Origin: Amaricoccus macauensis
GTDB lineage: Bacteria; Pseudomonadota; Alphaproteobacteria; Rhodobacterales; Rhodobacteraceae
DNA length: 64,000 bases
Direction of reading: 5' to 3'
Assembly: GCF_014201905.1 (NCBI RefSeq)
Contig: NZ_JACHFM010000004.1
Span: forward strand, 124,001-188,000
Positions within the stretch are counted from its first letter, which is position 1; every line of letters starts with the position of its first letter. Of the stretch, positions 36,620-45,527 are shown in pieces. Position numbers and translations under genes: made by a program. The notes beneath the pieces are model-generated. The model saw only the letters and a program-made list of their open reading frames with translations, had not been told where the DNA came from and searched no databases.

Positions 36620-37630
36620 ATGGACGTCCTGAACGCCCTCGTCCTCTTTCTCAACTTCGTCATGATCCCGGCCACCGCCTACGGCGCCCAGCTCGCCCTC
36701 GGTGCCCTCGGCGTGACGCTGATCTACGCGGTCCTGCGCTTCTCGAACTTCGCCCACGGCGACATGATGGCCTTCGGCACCATGCTGGTCGTGCTCGTCA
36801 CCTGGGGCCTCCAGTCCCTCGGGGTCAGCCTCGGGCCGCTGCCGACCGCACTCCTCGCCCTGCCAATCGGCATCCTCGGCACCATCGTCCTCGCGCTCGT
36901 GACCGACGCGTCCGTCTACCGCTTCTATCGAAGCAAGCGCTCCGAGCCGGTGATCTTCGTCATCGCCAGCGTCGGCGTCATGTTCGTCTACAACGCGCTC
37001 ACCCGCTTCGTGATCGGCACCGACGACCAGCGCTTCGAGGACGGCGCCCGCTTCGTCGTCAAGGTCGGCGACTTCCGGAAATGGTCTGGCCTCGACGAAG
37101 GTCTCGCGATCCGCACCTCGCAGCTCATCACCGTGGTGGTGATGATCCTTACCGTCGCCTTCGTGTTCTGGTTCCTCCAGAAGACCCGCACCGGCAAGGC
37201 CATGCGCGCCTACTCCGACAACGAGGATCTCGCCCTTCTCTCCGGCATCAGCCCGGAGCGTGTCGTGCGCATCACCTGGATCCTCGCCGCCGCCCTCGCG
37301 GTCATCGCCGGCACGCTCTACGGCCTCGACAAGTCGTTCCGGCCGTTCACCTACTTCCAGCTGCTCCTGCCGATCTTCGCCGCGGCGATCGTCGGCGGCA
37401 TCGGCCACCCGCTCGGCGCGGTCGCCGGCGGCTTCGTCGTCGCCTACTCCGAGGTCATGGTCACCTACGCCTACAAGGGCGTGCTCACCTACCTCCTCCC
37501 CGAGGCATGGCGCCCCGAAGGGCTCGTGCAGATGCTCGGCACCGACTACAAGTTCGCGGTCTCCTTCATCATCCTCGTCGTGGTGCTGCTGATACGGCCC
37601 ACAGGCATCTTCAGGGGGCGCACCATATGA
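36620..37630 (+). CDS. livH: Branched-chain amino-acid type ABC permease LivH-like
   Basis: 336 residues, about eight to nine membrane helices. Opening with ALGVTLIYAVLRFSNFAHGD, the LivH hallmark, and containing GKAMRAYSDNEDLALLSGIS (the ATPase docking loop) and IFAAAIVGGIGHPLGAVAGG. GGAGG lies ten bases before the ATG at 36620. Its stop overlaps the livM start (ATGA). Confidence 0.92.
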   Translation: MDVLNALVLFLNFVMIPATAYGAQLALGALGVTLIYAVLRFSNFAHGDMMAFGTMLVVLVTWGLQSLGVSLGPLPTALLALPIGILGTIVLALVTDASVYRFYRSKRSEPVIFVIASVGVMFVYNALTRFVIGTDDQRFEDGARFVVKVGDFRKWSGLDEGLAIRTSQLITVVVMILTVAFVFWFLQKTRTGKAMRAYSDNEDLALLSGISPERVVRITWILAAALAVIAGTLYGLDKSFRPFTYFQLLLPIFAAAIVGGIGHPLGAVAGGFVVAYSEVMVTYAYKGVLTYLLPEAWRPEGLVQMLGTDYKFAVSFIILVVVLLIRPTGIFRGRTI

Positions 37631-38934
37631 CCGGCCGTGTCGCCTCACTCTATGCCGTCATGACCGCGCTCATCGTCGGCGTCGGCCTCCTGCAAGGCTG
37701 GGTCGTCGCGCTGTCGATCCTGCAACTCTGCCTGATCTCGGCCATCATGGCGCTCGGCGCCAACATGCAGTGGGGCTATGCCGGCCTCTTCAACGCCGGC
37801 ATCATGGGCTTCGCGGCGCTCGGCGGCGTCGCGGTCGTTCTGGTCTCCATGCCCCCCGTCCCCGGCGCGCTCGGTGCCGGCGGCTGGAACCTCGGCCTCT
37901 CGGCCCTCGCGATCGTCCTCACCCTCGCCGCCGCGCTCTTCGCGCGCGAGCGCGTCGCGGGCTACTGGCGCGCGCCGGTGATGCTCGCGGTGATCGCCAT
38001 CGGCTACTTCGTCATGCGCACGTTCCTCGACCCGGCGTCCGCCGCCATCGAGGCGATCGACCCGGCCGCCGCCGGCTATCTCGGCGGCCTCGGCCTGCCG
38101 GTCGTGATCTCCTGGGCGGTGGGCGGCCTCTTCGCCGCCGGTGCCGCCTACATCGTCGGCAAGGTCTCCCTCGGCCTGCGCTCGGACTATCTCGCGATCG
38201 CCACCCTCGGCATCGCCGAGATCATCCTCGCCGTCCTGAAGAACGAGAACTGGCTGACCCGCGGCGTCAAGAACGTCACCGGCCTGCCGCGCCCGATCCC
38301 TGACGAGCGCACGCTTCAGGCAGCGCCCTGGGTGCAGGATCTCGCCGTCCGCTTTGGCAGCGACGTCCAGACCGCCGCCGCCATCGTCGCGCGCCTCGCC
38401 TATTCCGCGCTCTTCGCCATCGTGCTCGTGGCGATCTTCTGGCTCGCCGAGCGGGCGCTGCGCTCCCCGTGGGGCCGGATGATGCGGGCGATCCGCGACA
38501 ACCGCGACGCCGCGGAGGCGATGGGCAAGAACGTCACCCGCCGCCACCTGCAAATCTTCGTTCTCGGCTCCGCCGTCGTCGGCATCGCGGGCGCCATGCT
38601 CGTCACCCTCGACGGCCAGTTCACCCCCTCGTCCTACAACCCGCTGCGCTACACCTTCCTGATCTGGGTGATGGTGATCGTCGGCGGCTCGGGCAACAAC
38701 TGGGGCTCGGTGCTTGGCGGCTTTCTCATCTGGTACGTCTGGGTGATGGCCGAGCCCTTCGGCAGCTGGGCGATGGCGACGGCCACCACCGGCATGACCC
38801 CGGGCAGCTTCTGGCAACAGAAACTCCTCGCCGCCGCCCCCCACATCCGCCTGCTCCTCATGGGCCTCATCCTCCTCACCGTCCTCCGCTTCGCCCCGCA
38901 GGGGCTCATCCCGGAACGAACGGCCCGGCGGTGA
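37627..38934 (+). CDS. livM: Branched-chain amino-acid type ABC permease LivM-like
   Basis: 435 residues from the ATG at 37627, overlapping livH. Hydrophobic throughout; GANMQWGYAGLFNAGIMGFA and SLGLRSDYLAIATLGIAEII are LivM landmarks, and SPWGRMMRAIRDNRDAAEAM is the ATPase docking loop. It is somewhat longer than many LivM proteins because of extra segments between about 95 and 160. Last gene of the operon; a stem-loop follows at 39073. Confidence 0.92.
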   Translation: MTGRVASLYAVMTALIVGVGLLQGWVVALSILQLCLISAIMALGANMQWGYAGLFNAGIMGFAALGGVAVVLVSMPPVPGALGAGGWNLGLSALAIVLTLAAALFARERVAGYWRAPVMLAVIAIGYFVMRTFLDPASAAIEAIDPAAAGYLGGLGLPVVISWAVGGLFAAGAAYIVGKVSLGLRSDYLAIATLGIAEIILAVLKNENWLTRGVKNVTGLPRPIPDERTLQAAPWVQDLAVRFGSDVQTAAAIVARLAYSALFAIVLVAIFWLAERALRSPWGRMMRAIRDNRDAAEAMGKNVTRRHLQIFVLGSAVVGIAGAMLVTLDGQFTPSSYNPLRYTFLIWVMVIVGGSGNNWGSVLGGFLIWYVWVMAEPFGSWAMATATTGMTPGSFWQQKLLAAAPHIRLLLMGLILLTVLRFAPQGLIPERTARR

Positions 38935-39072
38935 CCGGAGCCGCCGGCGAGGCGGGGCCTGTCACGATCTGAGCTTGGGCGCGGCGTCGAGTTCTGCCGC
39001 CTACCTGGACTAAGACTGGTTGAGATCAGGCTAACGCAAACGGTATTATCGTTTAATATCAGACATGTGATA

Positions 39073-39095
39073 GGGGCGCGCAACTTGCGCACCCC
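39073..39095. terminator. Terminator between livM and BCCT genes
   Basis: Arms GGGGCGCGCAA and TTGCGCACCCC with one C-A mismatch and a single-base centre. An A+T-richer hairpin AAACG/CGTTT lies about 35 bases before it. Between convergent genes, so probably bidirectional. The rest of the gap 38935-39117 holds nothing else recognisable. Confidence 0.65.
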
Positions 39096-39117
39096 TTCCC
39101 TCATCTCAGGCCGTGGG

Positions 39118-40683
39118 CTACTCGCCCGCCTCGACCTCGGGGGTGGACCCGGACCGCTCGGTCCGGCGCAGGCCACGGGACTCGAGTTCGTCCATCAGTG
39201 CGTGCCAGAGGGCAATGCAGAGGCCCGCCATGACGATGAGAAACGGCGCGGCCGCGATGATCGCCGCCGTCTGCAACCCGTCGAGGCCCCCCATGACCAG
39301 CAGCACTGACGCCGAGGCCCCGGCGAGGACGCCCCAGAGCACGACGACCGGGGCGGTCGGATGTGTCGTGCCACCCTCCGAGAGCATTCCCATCACGACC
39401 GAACCGGCATCGGCGCCCGAGACGAAGAAGATCGCCACCAGGAACATCGCGATGAAGCAGGTGAGCGTCGCCATCGGATACTGGTCGAGAAGCACGAAGA
39501 GTGAGACCGCCTCGCCTTGCGCCTTCACCGCCTCGACCAGCCCTCCGGGCCCCGCGAGCTCTGAGTGGAGCGCGGAGCCTCCCATGATGGTGAACCAGAT
39601 GAAGGTGACCACGCTCGGGATCAGCAGCACGCCGGTCACGAACTCGCGGATCGTGCGGCCGCGCGAGATGCGGGCGATGAAGACGCCGACGAACGGCGCC
39701 CAGCTCACCCACCACGCCCAGTAGAAGATCGTCCAGCCGCCGAGCCAGTCGCCATCACTGAACGCGGCCGTCTTGAACGACATGCTCACGAGGTTGCTCA
39801 GGTAGTCGCCGAGCGCCTCCGGAAACGTGTTCAGGATGAACGTCGTCGGCCCGACGATCACCAGGAAGAGGAGCAGAAGAACCGCCAGGACCATGTTGAT
39901 GTTGGCGAGATACTGGATGCCCTTCCCCACTCCCGAGACCGCGGACAGGATGAACATCACGGTCAGCACGGCGATGATGAGAAGAGCGATCAGGTTCGAC
40001 TCGCCAGTACCCCAGAGGAAGTTCAGACCGCTGTTGATCTGCTGCGCGCCGAGACCGAGCGAGGTGGCGGTGCCGAACAACGTGGCGATGATGGCGAGCA
40101 CGTCGATCGCCTTGCCGATCGGGCCGTTGACGCGATCCCCGAGGAGTGGGGTGAACGCGCTCGAGATCAGCACCGGCAAGTCCTTGCGGTAGCTGAAATA
40201 GGCAATGGCGAGGCCGGTGACGGCGTAGATCGCCCACGGGTGCAGCGCCCAGTGGAAGTAGGAATACTGCATCGCGAGCAACGCCGCCTCGCGGGTCTGG
40301 GGCCCGGCCAGGCCGTGCGGCGGCGCACCGAAGTGCGAGATCGGCTCGGCGACGCCCCAGAACATCAGGCCGATGCCCATCCCGACGCTGAACATCATGC
40401 AGACCCAGGAGACAGTGCTGAACTCCGGCTCGTCATCGTCGTGGCCAAGCTTGATGTGGCCGAACCTGCTGAGCGCGAGAAAGACCGAGAAGGCCAGGAA
40501 CACCGCGGTCGATACGACGAACGACCAGCCGAACCCGTCGATGATGAACGCGAGCACCGCGTGGGCGACGGTGGCGAGGCTCTCCGAGCCGATCGTGCCC
40601 CAGAGCACGAAGCCGCCCGCGATCGCGACCGATGGCCAAAAGACCGCCGGTTCGAGACCGGACGGTCTCTTCCCAGTTTGCAT
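39118..40683 (-). CDS. BCCT family betaine/carnitine/choline-type transporter
   Basis: 521 residues from the ATG at 40683, with twelve membrane segments. The Gly-rich helix motif GMGIGLMFWGVAEPISHFG and the signature YWAWWVSWAPFVGVFIARIS with following RGRTIREFV identify the BCCT family. These are sodium- or proton-coupled carriers for quaternary ammonium compounds (glycine betaine, choline, DMSP and similar) used as osmolytes or carbon/nitrogen sources. Substrate not determinable; the short cytoplasmic C-terminus argues against an osmosensing BetP-type tail. The gene has a 422-base upstream gap. Confidence 0.93.
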   Translation of the reverse strand: MQTGKRPSGLEPAVFWPSVAIAGGFVLWGTIGSESLATVAHAVLAFIIDGFGWSFVVSTAVFLAFSVFLALSRFGHIKLGHDDDEPEFSTVSWVCMMFSVGMGIGLMFWGVAEPISHFGAPPHGLAGPQTREAALLAMQYSYFHWALHPWAIYAVTGLAIAYFSYRKDLPVLISSAFTPLLGDRVNGPIGKAIDVLAIIATLFGTATSLGLGAQQINSGLNFLWGTGESNLIALLIIAVLTVMFILSAVSGVGKGIQYLANINMVLAVLLLLFLVIVGPTTFILNTFPEALGDYLSNLVSMSFKTAAFSDGDWLGGWTIFYWAWWVSWAPFVGVFIARISRGRTIREFVTGVLLIPSVVTFIWFTIMGGSALHSELAGPGGLVEAVKAQGEAVSLFVLLDQYPMATLTCFIAMFLVAIFFVSGADAGSVVMGMLSEGGTTHPTAPVVVLWGVLAGASASVLLVMGGLDGLQTAAIIAAAPFLIVMAGLCIALWHALMDELESRGLRRTERSGSTPEVEAGE

Positions 40684-41105
40684 TGTTAGTCCCCCCGTGT
40701 GCGAGCCACCTGGCTCAGAGTCTCCGTGACGTGACGTCAGACTTTGACATCGGGAAGTGTGCACTCGTTCGGCGCACACGCAGGGCGTGTTTGCGACGCA
40801 TTTGCGTTGCTGAGCGAAGCCTTCGCCACTTGCGGGGGGCTCCCCGGCTCGCCGGGACGAACCCGGGCGGGAACTTTCGCTTCGGAAACGGTAGAACCGT
40901 GCGGCGAAACCCCTCGGGCCGGCAGGCAGGGTCGTTTTTCCAGCGCCTTGCGCTTCGGCCTCGGCCACACCAAGCTAGTTTGCCGCGGCCGGCGAGCCCC
41001 GGGCGGTGATACGAGCCGCAGGGGACAGGCAACCGGCAACGAACAAGCGACTGTCACATCCCGGCGGCAGCGACAGTCCCGAAGTCCAAGCCTTGAGGTC
41101 CCCCC
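40684..41105. other. 422-base gap without a recognised gene
   Basis: Divergent region between the BCCT gene and the DUF6454-like gene. It contains a hairpin GTGTGC/GCACAC (40757-40779), a TGACGTCA palindrome (40732-40739), short inverted repeats, and small open frames on both strands that have no ribosome sites and no protein character. It may be a long regulatory leader or a degenerate repetitive element. Confidence 0.5.
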
Positions 41106-42080
41106 ATGAATACCCCGCTCCCGCATCGCCCCGCACGCACTCCGATGTCGCTCGCCGCCATTCTCGTGGCGGCCGCGTTCGGCCTTGCGCACCCCGCAAT
41201 CGCCGACGAGGGAGCCTCTGATCTCGCAACCGCCTTTTCCGCCCTCGACAACAATGCCACCTGGGAGCGGGTCGGCGACGAGATCCCGGTCGACTTCGAG
41301 GACCACCACCCGCAGGGTATGCTGAAGATCGGCGACACCTTCTTCATCTCGACGGTGCGCATCGCCGAGCGCCCGGCGCCCTACGACACCCCGAAGGACG
41401 GTTTCGACCGCTCAGCCGGCAAGGGCACCGGCTTCCTGCTCAAGCTCTCGGCCAAGGGTGAGCTTCTTGGCAAGGTCGAGCTCGGCGAGGGCGACGCCTA
41501 TCACCCCGGCGGCATCGACTTCGACGGGACCTCGATCATCGTCCCCGTGGCCGAGTACCGTCCGAACAGTTCCGCCATCATCTACCGCGTGAACCCCGAG
41601 ACCCTTGAGGCCACCGAGATCCTGCGCTTCAACGATCACCTCGGCGGCGTGACGTTCGATCGCGAGAACCACCGGCTTCACGCGGTGAGCTGGGGTTCGC
41701 GCCGCCTCTACGCCTGGGACCTCGGCAGCGATGGCAAGCCCGCGTCCGCCTCGGCCGAGCCGGTTGCGAACCCGAGCTTCTACATCGACTACCAGGATTG
41801 CCACTACGCCGGACCGGCCCGGATGCTCTGCGGTGGCCTCACCAGGTATGGCCCCGAGGAGGCGGACCAAGTGGCGGTCGGCGGCCTCGATCTTGTCGAT
41901 CTTGAGCGCAACGCCCCGGTTCACCAGCTTCCGGTCAAGATCTGGCTGAGGCCCGATCTCGTCATCACCAACAACCCGCAGTTCTGCGAAGCCGGGGACA
42001 ACGGCGTCGACTGCTGGTTTGCCCCCGAGGACGACGCGACAACCATCTATCACTACCACGCGACGCCCGCCGCGAAGTGA
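41106..42080 (+). CDS. Secreted protein, DUF6454-like
   Basis: 324 residues with an N-terminal signal sequence (MSLAAILVAAAFGLAHPAIA, cleavage before DEG). The mature protein reads like a single beta-propeller or lactonase-type fold: DHHPQGMLKIGDTFFISTVR, GDAYHPGGIDFDGTSIIVPV, HLGGVTFDRENHRLHAVSWG, and four cysteines (DCHYAGPARMLC and FCEAGDNGVDC) able to form two disulfides. I recall similar proteins as DUF6454; function unknown. Expected in the periplasm. Convergent with the downstream dehydrogenase. Confidence 0.7.
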   Translation: MNTPLPHRPARTPMSLAAILVAAAFGLAHPAIADEGASDLATAFSALDNNATWERVGDEIPVDFEDHHPQGMLKIGDTFFISTVRIAERPAPYDTPKDGFDRSAGKGTGFLLKLSAKGELLGKVELGEGDAYHPGGIDFDGTSIIVPVAEYRPNSSAIIYRVNPETLEATEILRFNDHLGGVTFDRENHRLHAVSWGSRRLYAWDLGSDGKPASASAEPVANPSFYIDYQDCHYAGPARMLCGGLTRYGPEEADQVAVGGLDLVDLERNAPVHQLPVKIWLRPDLVITNNPQFCEAGDNGVDCWFAPEDDATTIYHYHATPAAK

Positions 42081-42088
42081 CATCAGGG

Positions 42089-42118
42089 GGGCGGGGCAGC
42101 CCACAGGCCGCCCCGCCC
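42089..42118. terminator. Terminator between convergent genes
   Basis: Perfect 9-bp arms GGGCGGGGC and GCCCCGCCC with a 12-base loop that itself can pair, sitting between the DUF6454-like gene and the convergent aldehyde dehydrogenase. Confidence 0.65.
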
Positions 42119-42132
42119 GTCCATTCAGCCCG

Positions 42133-43665
42133 TCAATTCAGGTCGTCGGGCAGCACCCCCTCGGGGATGTTCTGGTAGCTGACTGGCCGGAGGAACCGGC
42201 GGATCGACATCGTCCCGACCGAGGTGGCGCCGAAGTTCGTCGAGGCCGGATAAGGCCCGCCGTGGACCATCGCGTCCGAGACCTCGACGCCGGTCGGGAA
42301 GCCGTTCGCCAGCACCCGGCCCGCCTTGCGCTCCAGCACCGGCAGGAGCCGGCGCGCGAGGGCCGCGTCGCCCGCGTCCATGTGGAGCGTCGCGGTCAGC
42401 TGCCCCTCGAAGCTCTTCGCGACCGCGATCATCTCGTCCTCGTCCGCAACCGTGACGACGAGCCCGAGCGGCCCGAAGACCTCCTCGGCGAGCGCGTGAT
42501 TGCCGACCCAGTCCGAGCCCTGCACGATGAAAAGCTGCGGGCTCGCCTGCCGCTGGTCGCAGGTCGTGGTCAGAAGCTCCCGCACGCCCGTGCCGCCGGC
42601 GATCCGCGCCGTGCCGTCGCGGTAGGCCTTCGCGATGCCGTCGGTCAGCATGACCTGCGTGCCCACCTTGGCGAGCGCCGCCTTCGTCGCCTCGGCGAAG
42701 CCCTGCGCCTGATCGGCGCGGACCACCGCGATGCCCGGATTGGTGCAGAACTGGCCCGCGCCCATGGTGAGCGATCCGGCCCAGCCCTCGGCGATCGCGT
42801 CGCCCCGCGCCGCGACCGCCTCCGGCAGCAGGAACATCGGGTTGACCGAACCGAGCTCGCCAAAGAACGGGATCGGCTCCGGCCGCGCCGCGCAGAGATC
42901 GAAGAGCGCGCGCCCGCCGCCGAGCGAGCCGGTGAAGCCCACCGCCTTGATGCGCGGATGCGTCACCAGCGCCTCGCCGACCTTGCGGTTGCCGCCCTGC
43001 ACGAGGCTGAAGACGCCCGGATGCAGCCCGAGCCGCTCCCGCGCCGCCTGCACCGCCTCCGCGACGATCTCGCCGGTGCCGGGATGGGCCGAATGCCCCT
43101 TCACCACCACCGGGCACCCCGCCGCCAGCGCCGCCGCCGTGTCACCGCCCGCCGTCGAGAACGCCAGCGGGAAGTTCGACGCGCCGAACACCGCGACCGG
43201 CCCGACCGGCCGCTGCATCATGCGGATGTCCGGCCGCGGCAGCGGCTTGCGATCGGGCAGCGCCTTGTCGTGGCGCCGGTCGAGATACTCGCCCTCGCGG
43301 ATGTGGAACGCGAAAAGCCGAAGCTGCCCCGTCGTCCGCCCGCGCTCGCCCTCCAGCCGCGCCGCCGGCAGGCCGGTCTCCTGCGTGCCGATCTCGGTGA
43401 TCGCCGCGCCGCGCGCCTCGATCTCGTCGGCAATCGCCTCGAGAAACGCCGCGCGTTCCTCCCGCGTCGTGTAGCCGTAGGACCAGAATGCCGCTTCCGC
43501 CGCCTCGCAGGCCCGGTCGACCAGATCCGGCGTCCCGACGGAAAAGTCGTGCGCTGGCCCCGACGCCGGCTCCGAGCGGAAGGTCTGCTCCGTTCCGACC
43601 CACTCGCCTGCGATCAGGTGCTTGCCATGCGGTGCGAAGACCGCCGTCATCTCGCTCGTCGCCAT
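42133..43665 (-). CDS. Alpha-ketoglutaric semialdehyde dehydrogenase-like ALDH
   Basis: 510 residues. Has the N-terminal IAGEWVG, the distinctive FGASNFPLAFSTAGGDTAAAL and KGHSAHPGTGEIVAEAV motifs, catalytic Glu in FFGELGSVNP and the nucleophilic Cys in AGQFCTNPG. These are typical of the NADP-dependent 2,5-dioxopentanoate (alpha-ketoglutaric semialdehyde) dehydrogenase group, which ends oxidative pathways for pentoses, uronic acids or hydroxyproline. It is divergent from dgoK-dgoA, which fits a role in sugar-acid catabolism. Substrate remains an inference. Confidence 0.85.
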   Translation of the reverse strand: MATSEMTAVFAPHGKHLIAGEWVGTEQTFRSEPASGPAHDFSVGTPDLVDRACEAAEAAFWSYGYTTREERAAFLEAIADEIEARGAAITEIGTQETGLPAARLEGERGRTTGQLRLFAFHIREGEYLDRRHDKALPDRKPLPRPDIRMMQRPVGPVAVFGASNFPLAFSTAGGDTAAALAAGCPVVVKGHSAHPGTGEIVAEAVQAARERLGLHPGVFSLVQGGNRKVGEALVTHPRIKAVGFTGSLGGGRALFDLCAARPEPIPFFGELGSVNPMFLLPEAVAARGDAIAEGWAGSLTMGAGQFCTNPGIAVVRADQAQGFAEATKAALAKVGTQVMLTDGIAKAYRDGTARIAGGTGVRELLTTTCDQRQASPQLFIVQGSDWVGNHALAEEVFGPLGLVVTVADEDEMIAVAKSFEGQLTATLHMDAGDAALARRLLPVLERKAGRVLANGFPTGVEVSDAMVHGGPYPASTNFGATSVGTMSIRRFLRPVSYQNIPEGVLPDDLN

Positions 43666-43797
43666 GCTGCGACCTCCCTTGAACTTGATCCGCCTGCACT
43701 TCTGCCGGTTCTCGCTCGCGGCGCAAGGAGAACCGGCCCGGTGCTTGACCCGTGCCGCCGCCGGGCCTTAGCTCGGCGCGACAGACGGGAGATAGAC

Positions 43798-44775
43798 GTG
43801 ACGAGCCGCACCTCAAGCCCCCTGATCGACGGGATCGCCGACGGGATCGCCGTCGACTGGATCGCCGTCGACTGGGGATCATCAAACCTCCGCGCCTGGG
43901 CCATGAACGGCACCTCCCGCCCCATCTCCGAAACCAGCGCCGCCACCGGCGCGTCGACACTCGCGCCCGACGCCTTCGAGCCCGCGCTTCTCGGCGCCAT
44001 CGGCCCCTGGCTCCGCGAGGCCGGGCAACCCCCGACCGACGTCATCATCTGCGGCATGGCCGGCGCCCGCGGCGCGTGGGTGGAAGCGCCGTACGGCACG
44101 GTCCCCTGCCCACCCTCACCGGCCAACCCGGCGCGCGTGCCCACCACCGACCCGCGCCTTGCCGTCCGCATCCTGCCCGGCCTCTCGCAGACCGCGCCGC
44201 CCGACGTCATGCGCGGCGAGGAGACCCAGATCGCCGGCCTCATCGCGGAGGAACCACGCTTTGACGGCGTTGCCTGCCTGCCCGGCACCCACACCAAGTG
44301 GGTGCATGTCTCGGCCGGGGAGGTAGTGAGCTTCGCGAGCTACATGACGGGCGAGATGTTCGCGCTCCTCGCCGGCCAGTCGGTCCTGCGCCGCACCGTG
44401 GCGCCCGACGGCTGGGACGAGGCGGCGTTCCTCGCGGGCGCCGAGGACGGTCTCGCGCGACCCGACCGGGTGCCCGCGCGTCTCTTCGGCCTGCGCGCCG
44501 GCGCCCTCGTCGGCGACCTGGACCCGGTCGTCGCCCGCTCCCGGCTGTCGGGCCTGCTGATCGGCGGCGAGATCGCCGCGGCGAAGCCCTACTGGCTCGG
44601 CCGCGACGTCGTCCTGATCGGTGCCCCCGCGCTGTCGCGTGCCTATGGCGGCGCCCTCGCGCTCGCCGGGCTCGACGCTCGCGAGGCCGATGCCACCGCC
44701 ATGACGATCGCCGGCCTCGCGGCCGCCCGCGCTGCCTTGCGCACCCGTGTCGCCAGCAACGGAGCCCATCCATGA
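43798..44775 (+). CDS. dgoK: 2-dehydro-3-deoxygalactonokinase
   Basis: 325 residues from a GTG at 43798 with GGGAG upstream. Phosphorylates 2-dehydro-3-deoxygalactonate in the DeLey-Doudoroff pathway. The kinase core begins [54 protein letters not shown] and the C-terminal [14 protein letters not shown] are family motifs. The first 20 residues are extra and arise from tandem DNA duplications (43828-43875). Stop overlaps dgoA (ATGA). Confidence 0.9.
   Translation: MTSRTSSPLIDGIADGIAVDWIAVDWGSSNLRAWAMNGTSRPISETSAATGASTLAPDAFEPALLGAIGPWLREAGQPPTDVIICGMAGARGAWVEAPYGTVPCPPSPANPARVPTTDPRLAVRILPGLSQTAPPDVMRGEETQIAGLIAEEPRFDGVACLPGTHTKWVHVSAGEVVSFASYMTGEMFALLAGQSVLRRTVAPDGWDEAAFLAGAEDGLARPDRVPARLFGLRAGALVGDLDPVVARSRLSGLLIGGEIAAAKPYWLGRDVVLIGAPALSRAYGGALALAGLDAREADATAMTIAGLAAARAALRTRVASNGAHP
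43828..43875 (+). repeat. Two adjacent tandem duplications in the dgoK 5' end
   Basis: A 12-bp unit GACGGGATCGCC occurs at 43828 and 43840, followed by two copies of the 15-bp unit ATCGCCGTCGACTGG at 43846 and 43861. They encode DGIA-DGIA and [10 protein letters not shown] at the protein start. Confidence 0.9.
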
Positions 44776-45389
44776 CCCGCCCGCTCATCGCCATCCTGCG
44801 CGGCCTCGATCCCGCGCGTGCCGTCGAGACCGGCGAGGCGCTCCTCGCCGCCGGCATCACCCGCATCGAGGTGCCGCTGAACTCGCCCGAGCCGCTCAGA
44901 AGCATCGCGGCACTCCAGTCCGCCCTCGGCGACCGGGCCGAGATCGGCGCCGGCACCGTGCTGACGCCCGACGACGTCCGCGCGGTGGCCGGCACCGGCG
45001 CGACCTTCATCGTCTCGCCAAACGCCGACACCCGCGTCATCGAGCGCACCAAACAGCTCGGCCTCGGCTCCTACCCCGGCGTCTTCACCGCCACGGAATG
45101 CTTCGCGGCCCTTGCGGCCGGCGCCGACGCCCTGAAGATCTTCCCCGCAGGCGTCCTCGGCCGCGACGGCGTCACGGCGATCCGCGCCGTCCTGCCGCGC
45201 GGGACCCAAATCTATGCGGTCGGTGGCGTCGGCCCGGGCGACTTCGCCACCTGGACGGCGGCGGGCATCGACGGCTTCGGCCTCGGCAGCGCGCTCTTCA
45301 AGCCGGACTGGGCACTTCAGCGCATCTCGGACGCCGCGCGCGCCAGCGTCGCTGCGTGGGACGCGACGCTCGGCATCGTCTCCACCTGA
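44772..45389 (+). CDS. dgoA: 2-dehydro-3-deoxy-6-phosphogalactonate aldolase
   Basis: 205-residue KDPG/KDPGal aldolase that splits the DgoK product to pyruvate and glyceraldehyde 3-phosphate. Catalytic Glu in [20 protein letters not shown], and the Schiff-base Lys in DALKIFPAG are all present; [10 protein letters not shown] closes the barrel. LNSP instead of the usual LRTP points to the KDPGal rather than KDPG subtype. Starts inside the dgoK stop, so the pair is coupled. Confidence 0.92.
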   Translation: MTRPLIAILRGLDPARAVETGEALLAAGITRIEVPLNSPEPLRSIAALQSALGDRAEIGAGTVLTPDDVRAVAGTGATFIVSPNADTRVIERTKQLGLGSYPGVFTATECFAALAAGADALKIFPAGVLGRDGVTAIRAVLPRGTQIYAVGGVGPGDFATWTAAGIDGFGLGSALFKPDWALQRISDAARASVAAWDATLGIVST

Positions 45390-45400
45390 GACACCGCCAG

Positions 45401-45432
45401 GCTACCGTGGCAAGCTACCGTGGCTACCGTGG
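45401..45432. repeat. Three GCTACCGTGG decamers before glyA
   Basis: Identical decamers at 45401-45410, 45414-45423 and 45423-45432 in the 138-base gap between dgoA and glyA. They are followed by a short GGAAATC...GATTTCC-like region and the glyA start; no clear promoter was identified. Confidence 0.75.
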
Positions 45433-45527
45433 CGGGCTGCCCTGCCGGAAATCGGGGTTTCCCGGATCCACCGATGGGAGTATGCCCACGGCCGACCCTT
45501 CCTTGCGATCATTCCGGAGCGTCTCCC

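Noticed and set aside
42019-43797. 600-codon upstream extension of the dgoK frame
   Set aside because: It is antisense to the semialdehyde dehydrogenase; the kinase core starts after 43798.
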